A program made the position numbers and the translations under genes. Below are positions 21,337 to 27,988 of a stretch of DNA of 34,446 nucleotides, piece by piece (the first letter of the stretch is position 1; each line of letters begins with the position of its first letter). Location of the stretch: NCBI GenBank assembly GCA_045630765.1, contig JAZQTM010000045.1, positions 1-34,446 on the forward strand, written 5' to 3'. The notes beneath the pieces are model-generated. The model made no database searches, was not told the DNA's origin, and saw only the letters and a program-made list of their open reading frames with translations. This DNA comes from RGIG3009 sp045630765. Lineage in GTDB: Bacteria > Bacillota > Clostridia > Oscillospirales > Acutalibacteraceae.

Positions 21337-21914
21337 TTTTCTTACAGTTGTTTTTGACGTTTTTCAAAATCGGCGCCTTTACCTTTGGCGGCGGCTACGC
21401 GATGTTACCGCTCATTCAAAAAGAGGTGGTTTCGCTCGGCTGGATGGAAAACGAAACCGTCCTTAACTTCATTGCGGTCAGCGAATCGACACCCGGTCCG
21501 TTCGCCATCAATATGGCCACCTACGTCGGGCAGGCAATGGGCGGTCAGTACGGCTTATGGGGTAACCTGTTCGGTGCGTTTTGCGCCACCCTCGGCGTGG
21601 TACTGCCGTCGTTCATCATCATTTTACTGGTTGCCCGATTCTTTGAAAAGTTCAAAGAAAGCCACATCGTCAAAGGCTGTATGACGGGACTTAAACCCGC
21701 CGTCATCGGCTTGATCGGCTCGGCAATCGTGTCCAATGCCATCACCGTGTTTTTCCCCGTCGGCATATCGCTTGCGGTGTTCACCTCGGTGGAATTTATC
21801 AGCGCAGCCGTCATTTTCGCGCTTGCCTTGATACTGGCACTCAAAAAAGTTCACCCGATCCTCATCATCGTGTTATCGGCAGCGCTCGGCATCGCGGTAG
21901 GGTATCTCTTTTAA
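21333..21914 (+). CDS. Half-size chromate transporter ChrA, second subunit, 193 aa
   Basis: It is a clear paralogue of the preceding gene. FFKIGAFTFGGGYAMLPLIQ and IAVSESTPGPFAINMATYVG repeat the same CHR motifs, and LGVVLPSFIIILLVARFFEK the next. I chose ATG 21333, overlapping the first gene's stop, with GAGGTG (21321-21326) as RBS; the upstream part of the open frame overlaps the first gene and lacks homology. Together the two chains probably form an antiparallel heterodimer. A terminator follows after 8 bp. Confidence 0.9.
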   Translation: MIFLQLFLTFFKIGAFTFGGGYAMLPLIQKEVVSLGWMENETVLNFIAVSESTPGPFAINMATYVGQAMGGQYGLWGNLFGAFCATLGVVLPSFIIILLVARFFEKFKESHIVKGCMTGLKPAVIGLIGSAIVSNAITVFFPVGISLAVFTSVEFISAAVIFALALILALKKVHPILIIVLSAALGIAVGYLF

Positions 21915-21922
21915 CGTATACG

Positions 21923-21957
21923 AAAACGGACTATGGCAACGCCATAGTCCGTTTTTT
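21923..21957. terminator. Bidirectional terminator between chrA pair and acyltransferase locus
   Basis: The stem AAAACGGACTATGGC-AAC-GCCATAGTCCGTTTT has T tracts on both strands. It closes the chrA operon and the minus-strand MBOAT operon. Confidence 0.92.
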
Positions 21958-23380
21958 ATTTATCGAGTATTTTAACGTATTGCATCATACCGCTCCAGAA
22001 ATAATCCGTTGCGAATTCGCTGTATGCCTCGGCGGATACGTATACGAAACATCCCGTCGGCATATCCTTGGCGGCCTCGGCATCCAGCGGCAGCTCATAC
22101 GGCGGCAAGTGGATCTCCAAGGCGCGCAACGTCGGGCAGTTGGCGAGTGCTTCGGCGGTGAATCCCTTAACAGCCGCCATCTTGTCGATGATCACGCGTT
22201 CCAGCACGTTGGAGGCGAAGGCATTGTCCCCGATCAGCACAACGGCTTTGCCGTCGGCATTGCGCGGAACGGTCAGTGTTTTCTGCGTCTTTCCTTCGTC
22301 GGATAATCCCACGATCGCAAGACCGCCCGTGACCTCTTCAAAGACAAAATACCGCGCGTTGTCGTCCGTGTCGGTTGGTGTGGGGTCCGTCTTATCCTCC
22401 TCTTGCTCGGGAGGATCGTATTTCGGCGTTTCTCCGCTTTTGCCGAGCAGCGCCAGCACGTCGTCCGCAAGTAAGGACGTGCGCTGCAGCGCGCCGCACG
22501 AATTCAAGTGGAAATTGGTATCGTAAAAATAATCCGCATCCAAAATGTACGTGTCGATATCACCGAGCAGGGGGAAGGACAATTGCTCGGACAACGCGGC
22601 GCAAAAAGCATCCTTTTCCGCGTCGGTGGATACGATGGCATCCTCATTGATGGGCGTAAACCCAAAATACACCGAAGCGCCCCGCCGCGCACAGTGGTCG
22701 GCATACTCGTTGAGATAGCCGACGAACGCTTCATCCAACAAAGCGGGTGTCAGCGATACCGTCATAGACGGATCGTAACGGGTCGGCATTTCGTTGCGGG
22801 GACGTTCCACCGCAATATCACCGTATTCATTAAACGACGATTTGGCATAAATGCCGGACGGCGACGGTTTACTGTCGGTGCGGTAGAACCGCCATTTTTC
22901 GGCGGCAAACGCGGGAAGCGCCGCCAACAGTTTCCCACCGTTCGAGATACCGACGTCCGACAACATCGACAGATCACAGTCCAGCGCTTGCCACATACTG
23001 TGCGCGTTGTAATAGAGAGAATAAGTCTGCGCGTTGGTTTCGGGGCAGATGATCACGATATCCCCCTCGCCGATATGTGCGCGGGACATATCCAACATCG
23101 CCTTGGTGCCGATAGTGGCGTATAACCCGTAGTTGACGACGGGCATACCGACGTATTCTTCCAACTTTGCCGAATCGATACCGAATGCCAAGTTGGAACC
23201 GCCGATCAGCACGAGTTTTTCACCGCGCACCGTTTTCAGGCGCGCGTGTTTCTCTTCCAGTTCCGCCAAAAACGTTTCGTCGTATTGACAGGGTGTTGCC
23301 AACACAACGCCCGCCACCGCCACGAACGGCAGTATCAATACGAGAATGGCGAGAAGGCAGAGACAAATCGTTTTTTTCAT
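21956..23380 (-). CDS. Membrane-anchored SGNH-like protein with C-terminal BspA-type LRR, 474 aa
   Basis: The N terminus MKKTICLCLLAILVLILPFV is a signal/anchor helix. An SGNH/AlgJ-like domain follows: LVLIGGSNLAFGID with Ser62 as candidate nucleophile, then VVNYGLY, then YFYDTNFHLNSCG with Asp287 and His291. A Pro/Asp/Thr-rich acidic linker covers about 316-341. Residues about 345-474 look like a LRR_5/BspA-type repeat (LTVPRNADGKAVVLIGDNAFASNVLERVII). I chose ATG 23380 at the MKK signal start; the GTG 12 nt earlier is less likely. The gene is the last of the MBOAT operon. In AlgI/AlgJ/AlgX or DltB/DltD-type systems the SGNH partner finishes extracellular acyl transfer, and I infer that role here. 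The acceptor polymer is unknown. Confidence 0.72.
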   Translation of the reverse strand: MKKTICLCLLAILVLILPFVAVAGVVLATPCQYDETFLAELEEKHARLKTVRGEKLVLIGGSNLAFGIDSAKLEEYVGMPVVNYGLYATIGTKAMLDMSRAHIGEGDIVIICPETNAQTYSLYYNAHSMWQALDCDLSMLSDVGISNGGKLLAALPAFAAEKWRFYRTDSKPSPSGIYAKSSFNEYGDIAVERPRNEMPTRYDPSMTVSLTPALLDEAFVGYLNEYADHCARRGASVYFGFTPINEDAIVSTDAEKDAFCAALSEQLSFPLLGDIDTYILDADYFYDTNFHLNSCGALQRTSLLADDVLALLGKSGETPKYDPPEQEEDKTDPTPTDTDDNARYFVFEEVTGGLAIVGLSDEGKTQKTLTVPRNADGKAVVLIGDNAFASNVLERVIIDKMAAVKGFTAEALANCPTLRALEIHLPPYELPLDAEAAKDMPTGCFVYVSAEAYSEFATDYFWSGMMQYVKILDK

Positions 23381-23396
23381 AGTCGTCCCCACTTTC

Positions 23397-24824
23397 TCAG
23401 AATTGGAAATAGAGAAATGCGCTCGAGCCGCCCTCTGCGAGCAGCATCAGCCACGCGAACAGGATCGCCCACACCAGATATACCGACGTACCGCCAAACA
23501 GCGCGGCACCGTTTTCGGAATCGTAGTGTTCCAGCGTAACGCGGCGGTCGAGCATTACCATAATGGCAACGGCGGCTATCACCGTGAGCGTTCCGCTGAT
23601 CGTCAGTCCTAAATCCGACACGAACGTTGTCGTGCCGACCGTGGTAAACAGTGTTTTGAGCAACACGATAAGATCCGATGTGTTGTTGGCGCGGAAAAAG
23701 ATCCACGCGAAGCATACCAATACGAACGTGATTGCCGTACGGAATCGTTGCACCGCGACAGAATCGCTGTTTAGACCGATGGTCGCATACAACGCGTTTC
23801 GCTTTTTGTACGTCAGTTCACCGACCACGCGATAAATGCCGTGGAGCAACCCCCACAGAATAAACGTCCATTCCGCGCCGTGCCACAAGCCGCTGACTAA
23901 AAATACGATCAGCAGATTGATAAGTCCGCGCACGTATCCTTTTCGGTTTCCACCGAGCGGGATATACAAATAATCCTTAAACCACCCGGACAAACTGATA
24001 TGCCAGCGTGACCAGAATTCACGGATAGTCTTTGCGGAATAGGGGCGATCGAAGTTTTGCATCAAGCGATACCCCATAATACGGGCGCACCCGATCGCGA
24101 TGTCGGTATACCCCGAAAAATCGCAATAGATCTGTACGGCAAACAGTATGGTGGCGGCAACGATAGCCAACCCGCCCGTTTCACCGGGACGATTATACAC
24201 GGCATCGACGTATACGGCTACCGTATCCGCCACGACAATCTTTTTGAAAAATCCTGCCAGCATCCGTTTGGCACCGATACACAGATCGCTTCGGTTAAAC
24301 GTGTGGTCGGCGTGCAGCTGCGGCAGTAAGTTGGCGGGACGTTCGATCGGGCCCGCCACCAGTTGCGGGAAAAACGATACGAACAACGCGTAATAGAGGA
24401 AATTGCGTTCCGCTTTTATGTGACCGCGGTACACGTCGATACTGTACGATAACGTCTGAAACGTGTAAAACGAAATGCCGACGGGTAACACCAGCCGAAG
24501 CGTGAGATCGGTGCCGAAAAGGCTGCCGATATTGCTTGCCACGAAATTATAATACTTGAAAAAGAATAAGACGGCGAGCGAGGCGACCACCGAGATGACC
24601 ATCCACGCGCGCTTATACTTCGGTCGTTTTTCAATGAGCAAACCCGACAAGTAGGAAACCGCCGTGGTAAATACGATCAGGAAAAACAGCTTGGCGTTCC
24701 ACGTCATATAGAAGTAGTAACTTGCGAGTAACAGCGGGATCACCCGATACTTGCGCGGAACGATGAAATTCAAGACGACCACGAGGGGGTAAAACAGTAA
24801 AAACTGAATGGAATTAAAGTTCAC
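23397..24824 (-). CDS. MBOAT-family O-acyltransferase (AlgI/DltB type), 475 aa
   Basis: The protein is polytopic, with the two MBOAT blocks intact: REFWSRWHISLSGWFKDYLYIPLGG (His275) and FLVSGLWHGAEWTFILWG (catalytic His315). Upstream LPVGISFYTFQTLSYSIDVYRG and FFPQLVAGPIERP are typical of AlgI/PatA/DltB-like enzymes. These accept acyl groups inside the membrane and pass them to an extracellular polysaccharide or teichoic acid. The start is GTG 24824, overlapping the previous stop (GTGA), with AAAGGAGG upstream. The flanking genes encode two different SGNH-like secreted proteins, the usual partners of such enzymes. The acyl group, probably acetyl, and the acceptor are not shown by the sequence. 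Confidence 0.94.
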   Translation of the reverse strand: MNFNSIQFLLFYPLVVVLNFIVPRKYRVIPLLLASYYFYMTWNAKLFFLIVFTTAVSYLSGLLIEKRPKYKRAWMVISVVASLAVLFFFKYYNFVASNIGSLFGTDLTLRLVLPVGISFYTFQTLSYSIDVYRGHIKAERNFLYYALFVSFFPQLVAGPIERPANLLPQLHADHTFNRSDLCIGAKRMLAGFFKKIVVADTVAVYVDAVYNRPGETGGLAIVAATILFAVQIYCDFSGYTDIAIGCARIMGYRLMQNFDRPYSAKTIREFWSRWHISLSGWFKDYLYIPLGGNRKGYVRGLINLLIVFLVSGLWHGAEWTFILWGLLHGIYRVVGELTYKKRNALYATIGLNSDSVAVQRFRTAITFVLVCFAWIFFRANNTSDLIVLLKTLFTTVGTTTFVSDLGLTISGTLTVIAAVAIMVMLDRRVTLEHYDSENGAALFGGTSVYLVWAILFAWLMLLAEGGSSAFLYFQF

Positions 24825-25090
24825 CGTTTATCCTCCTTTGTCGGCTTGGGCGATAATGCCAACGCCAGAGCGCCGCTGAAAAGCACCGTCAAGAGCGCGT
24901 CGGACAACGTTCCGCCGCCAAGCAGGATCACCGTGATCGCGACAGCATGCCCCAACAAACCGACGCCTGTCAGCAGAATATCGACGGTTGCCGAAAGGCG
25001 CACTCGTCTGCGAAGCAGATACAACAGCACCTGCCACGCAAGCAAGATAAGGGGGATCGCCGCGAACAACGGCTGTTCAACGTAAATCAT
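24821..25090 (-). CDS. Small membrane protein of the MBOAT operon, 89 aa
   Basis: Three hydrophobic segments (about 8-26, 34-58 and 60-79) lie around a basic loop LRRRVRLS (25-32), with a charged C-terminal tail PKPTKEDKR. No known family is recognised. AGAGG precedes the ATG; the stop overlaps the MBOAT start by 4 bp and the lipoprotein gene ends 9 bp upstream, so it is a bona fide member of the operon. By position it could be an accessory subunit of the acyltransferase, comparable in place, not sequence, to the small DltX protein of dlt operons. That comparison is inference only. Confidence 0.7.
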   Translation of the reverse strand: MIYVEQPLFAAIPLILLAWQVLLYLLRRRVRLSATVDILLTGVGLLGHAVAITVILLGGGTLSDALLTVLFSGALALALSPKPTKEDKR

Positions 25091-25099
25091 AAAAACCTC

Positions 25100-26638
25100 T
25101 TATTTCACACCGATTTTGGCGGCGATGAGATCTTCGGCAAGTTGTTTTGTGTTCAGTTCTCTGCCCACCGTGTTGAGATGATAGTCGGTGTTGTAGAAAT
25201 ACTCGCCGTTATAAATGTAATCTTGCACGTCGGAGATGAGTTTGCAATGCACGGTTTTGGCGATCCATTCGTTGTAGGAGGCATACGCTTCCTCGTTCAA
25301 GCTGGACGCTTCAATGTTGTTGCGGTTGAGCGAAGGATAACTGAACACCACCGTCGCCCCCGAATCCTTGGCGCGATCGATCACGCGGTTCAGATGCGGG
25401 ATATATTCCTCGGGGATGACCGTGCTGTCAAAACGGAAAAAGCCGTTCGCGCCTTTGCGGAAATCGGGCGAGTTCATATCGCTCGTGAGCGTTTGCAGAT
25501 CGCCGTATTCATCAAGGAATTTATTGGGCTCTTGCCACGACTGGGCGGGCATTTTTCCGGCGACGGTACAATACTGCGCGAAGGCGGTAAACACGCCGGT
25601 ATAGTCGGAAACGTTGATGTTTTCAAACAAGTTATAGCACGTAGCAAGACCTTGGAACGTCGCGTAAGCCATTTCGGGATTGCCGTTGACGTGGTAGGCG
25701 TACGGCCCGTATTGTTCGGGCGAAAAGACCACGACGTCTTTTTTGGATAAGAGGGGAGAAATGGCATCCAGGAACAGCGCCACGTTCATATTGCCGTTGG
25801 TGCCGAAATTGACCACGGCATATTCTTTTTGGAAGAGCGTTTGCAGATAATCGGAATCCACACCGTATTGCACACTGGAACCCGCCAACGTCACGATGCG
25901 TTTTTGTCCGGCTGTTTGAATCAACCGCTCATACTTTTTGCCGAACGTTTCCAAACTCTTCATATAACGGGGGGCTTGACCGGCGCACAGACGCACCGTT
26001 TGAATCGGCGATCCCTCAAACGAGGCATCGCTGACGGTTCTCAACGTATCGTATACCGTCACCGTTTCCAGTTTCGGGCAGGAGGAAAACGCACCCGCCT
26101 CAACGGTTTGTACGGAGGAGGTGATATGCACCTCTTTGAGTTTTTTGTTACCCGCAAACGCACCTTCGGCAATGCCCGTTACGGCTTTGCCGTCGATTTC
26201 GCGCGGAATATACACTGTTTCATCGTTGCCCGTGTAGGCTGTAACAGATACCGAAAAGTCATCGTTTTCAACGACGGTGAACGCGGCGGGATTGGTTTCG
26301 GCGACCCACACGCAATACAACTCTTGCCGTTCGTCGGTTGATTTTAAGCGGAATTTATGTCCGGGGCGGATCAAGTCACCGTCACCGTTTTGATCGTACG
26401 AATACCCCAACAGCACGTATCCGTCACGTTCCAAAAGGCCGTCGTCTTCGCGTGCAAACGGCATCGTCCAATAGGAGGTGTCAACAAACGTTTCGAACAC
26501 GTCGCCTTCCGTCACGGTATAGGCGATGGTGCGCGAATCGGGACCGGATTCCGGCAGCGGCGCGTTGGTATCGTTGCCGCAGGCGGCAAGTGATAACAGC
26601 AGCACCGTTGCGGTGATAGCGGCGATCCATTTCTTCAT
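25100..26638 (-). CDS. Lipoprotein with BspA-type LRR followed by SGNH-like domain, 512 aa
   Basis: The signal peptide ends in the lipobox LSLAAC with Cys20, so the protein is anchored on the outer face of the membrane. Residues about 70-112 (GYVLLGYSYDQNGDGD ... LYCVWV) look like a Listeria-Bacteroides (Flg_new/InlB) repeat. About 118-218 carries LRR_5/BspA repeats (VYIPREIDGKAVTGIAEGAF, KLKEVHI, VEAGAFSSCPKLETV). About 245-505 is an SGNH-like domain: TLAGSSVQYGVDS with Ser254, VVNFGTNGN, and YFYNTDYHLNTVG with His487. At the place of Asp287 in the sister protein there is Asn483. It is the first gene of the operon, with AAAGGAG and its own promoter. Its LRR-SGNH order is the reverse of that in the fourth gene. 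Confidence 0.75.
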   Translation of the reverse strand: MKKWIAAITATVLLLSLAACGNDTNAPLPESGPDSRTIAYTVTEGDVFETFVDTSYWTMPFAREDDGLLERDGYVLLGYSYDQNGDGDLIRPGHKFRLKSTDERQELYCVWVAETNPAAFTVVENDDFSVSVTAYTGNDETVYIPREIDGKAVTGIAEGAFAGNKKLKEVHITSSVQTVEAGAFSSCPKLETVTVYDTLRTVSDASFEGSPIQTVRLCAGQAPRYMKSLETFGKKYERLIQTAGQKRIVTLAGSSVQYGVDSDYLQTLFQKEYAVVNFGTNGNMNVALFLDAISPLLSKKDVVVFSPEQYGPYAYHVNGNPEMAYATFQGLATCYNLFENINVSDYTGVFTAFAQYCTVAGKMPAQSWQEPNKFLDEYGDLQTLTSDMNSPDFRKGANGFFRFDSTVIPEEYIPHLNRVIDRAKDSGATVVFSYPSLNRNNIEASSLNEEAYASYNEWIAKTVHCKLISDVQDYIYNGEYFYNTDYHLNTVGRELNTKQLAEDLIAAKIGVK

Positions 26639-26664
26639 AAAAAAGCTCTCCTTTGTGCATAAAC

Positions 26665-26697
26665 TTTACCGTATTATGATAACAGTTACACGGTAAA
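26665..26697. promoter_or_regulatory. Spaced inverted repeat TTTACCGT...ACGGTAAA in the MBOAT operon promoter
   Basis: Exact 8-bp arms (26665-26672 and 26690-26697) flank the -10 and fill the spacer of the promoter at 26676-26704. They are well placed for a dimeric repressor; the regulator is unknown. Confidence 0.5.
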
Positions 26698-26704
26698 AAG
26701 TCAA
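26676..26704 (-). promoter_or_regulatory. Promoter of the MBOAT/SGNH operon
   Basis: On the minus strand TTGACT (26699-26704), 17 bp, then TATCAT (26676-26681), ahead of the lipoprotein gene. Confidence 0.75.
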
Positions 26705-26722
26705 CAAATGCGCTACGGGCGA

Positions 26723-26752
26723 TTCATATCCGCGACCGCCCCGACATACAGT
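26723..26752 (+). promoter_or_regulatory. Candidate sigma-E (sporulation) promoter of the deacetylase gene
   Basis: TTCATATC (26723-26730), 14 bp, then CATACAGT (26745-26752) resemble the mother-cell sigma-E -35 (CATATT) and -10 (CATACAnT). No vegetative promoter is visible. The predicted start would leave only a short leader containing the RBS, so the call is tentative. Confidence 0.35.
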
Positions 26753-26772
26753 GGTAGCGGGAGTGAGAAAGT

Positions 26773-27579
26773 ATGTTCATCTTAAAAAAACGCTGGATCC
26801 TCACGGCGCTGTGTTGCCTTTCGTTATTGATAGCATCGCCGCTGATGATCGCGCAGTATGCAACGGCTTGGCAGACCGCCGCGGGCGCGGTGACAAGCTG
26901 GGGACTCAGTTTTCAAAACGAGGGCGAGCCGCCCGTCGGCAACGCGGATGCCGCGTACTTAAAACAGTATAACGCGTATTACGTGGGGGATACCTCCACC
27001 GAAAACGGCAAAACGCTGTACCTGACCTTTGACGCGGGCTTTGAAAACGGCAACACCGCGCCGATCCTCGATGCGCTGAAAAAGCACAACGCCAAAGCGA
27101 CCTTTTTCCTTGTCAAAAATTATTTGGATACCGCCCCCGAACTCGTCAAACGTATGGTGGCGGAGGGGCATACCGTCGGCAACCACACGGCGACTCACCC
27201 CGATATGTCCAAGATCGCCGATCGCGCCGTGTTCCAAAAAGAACTGACCGATCTGGAGGATGCCTACCGCGCCCTCATCGGCAACGATATGGAAAAACTC
27301 TATCGTCCGCCGCAAGGGAATTTCAGCGAATCGAACTTAAAAATGGCGCAGGAGATGGGGTATAACACCTTCTTTTGGAGTTTGGCGTACGTGGATTGGT
27401 ACGTGGACCGTCAACCCACCCGTGAACAAGCACTCGACAAATTGACGTCGCGGATTCATCCGGGAGCCATCGTCTTGTTGCACAGCACCTCCGCGACCAA
27501 CGCGCAGATCTTGGATGAATTGCTCTTGAAATGGAAGTCGATGGGGTATCGTTTCGCCCCCTTGCAAGAATTGCTGTAA
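26773..27579 (+). CDS. PdaA-like polysaccharide deacetylase (NodB domain), 268 aa
   Basis: An N-terminal hydrophobic segment (about 8-30) exports or anchors the protein. The PdaA-specific lead-in TSWGLSFQNEGEPP and YNAYYVGD precedes the NodB domain. Motif 1 is LTFDAGFENG (Asp87; the second position is Ala, where PdaA usually has Asn). Motif 2 is GNHTATHPDM (metal-binding His138 and His142), motif 3 RPPQGNFSE (from Arg178) and the last motif VLLHS (His237). PdaA removes the acetyl group from N-acetylmuramic acid on the way to muramic delta-lactam in spore cortex. GGGAGTGAG precedes the ATG. The gene is divergent from the MBOAT operon; a small membrane-protein gene and recD2 follow. Confidence 0.88.
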   Translation: MFILKKRWILTALCCLSLLIASPLMIAQYATAWQTAAGAVTSWGLSFQNEGEPPVGNADAAYLKQYNAYYVGDTSTENGKTLYLTFDAGFENGNTAPILDALKKHNAKATFFLVKNYLDTAPELVKRMVAEGHTVGNHTATHPDMSKIADRAVFQKELTDLEDAYRALIGNDMEKLYRPPQGNFSESNLKMAQEMGYNTFFWSLAYVDWYVDRQPTREQALDKLTSRIHPGAIVLLHSTSATNAQILDELLLKWKSMGYRFAPLQELL

Positions 27580-27628
27580 CAACTGCCTGTCCGCTTCCAT
27601 ACACTATCACAAAAAGGGGGCGGCAGAT

Positions 27629-27940
27629 ATGTGGGACGTGATCGCAGCGGTGATCGGGTTGTTTCTTGCGGTGTACGGCGCGGCTGATTTGGTGGCGCGG
27701 CTGATTTGGCGATTGGTGTTTACGGGAGAGCGGGAAATGCTTATGTTATCGGCGGCGAGCGAGGATGCCGAATACCGCATCCGCCGCTTTGCCGCGTGGA
27801 TACGGTTGCACCCGTCGGGCGGGTATACTCCGATCGTGCTTCTTGGCGAAGAAGATGCACATTTGCAACGCTTGTGTGAGGAACTGGGGTTGCTTGTTTG
27901 TACCGCAAAAGATGATGAAAACGGCTTTACAAGCCTCTGA
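27629..27940 (+). CDS. Hypothetical protein with one membrane segment, 103 aa
   Basis: The ATG at 27629 is preceded by AAAAAGGGGGCGG. The N terminus (DVIAAVIGLFLAVYGAADLVARLIW) is one hydrophobic helix; the rest is soluble and probably cytoplasmic, ending near RLCEELGLLVCTAKDDENG. I recognise no family. It lies 50 bp after the deacetylase gene on the same strand, probably in the same transcript, and the recD2 promoter overlaps its 3' end. A link to sporulation is possible only by position. Confidence 0.62.
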   Translation: MWDVIAAVIGLFLAVYGAADLVARLIWRLVFTGEREMLMLSAASEDAEYRIRRFAAWIRLHPSGGYTPIVLLGEEDAHLQRLCEELGLLVCTAKDDENGFTSL

Positions 27941-27954
27941 AAATACGCTATAAT
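27926..27954 (+). promoter_or_regulatory. Promoter of recD2-comF
   Basis: TTTACA (27926-27931), 17 bp, then TATAAT (27949-27954), overlapping the end of the preceding gene. Confidence 0.82.
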
Positions 27955-27988
27955 AAAAACAGAATATATGTTCGGCGCGAGGTAACAA

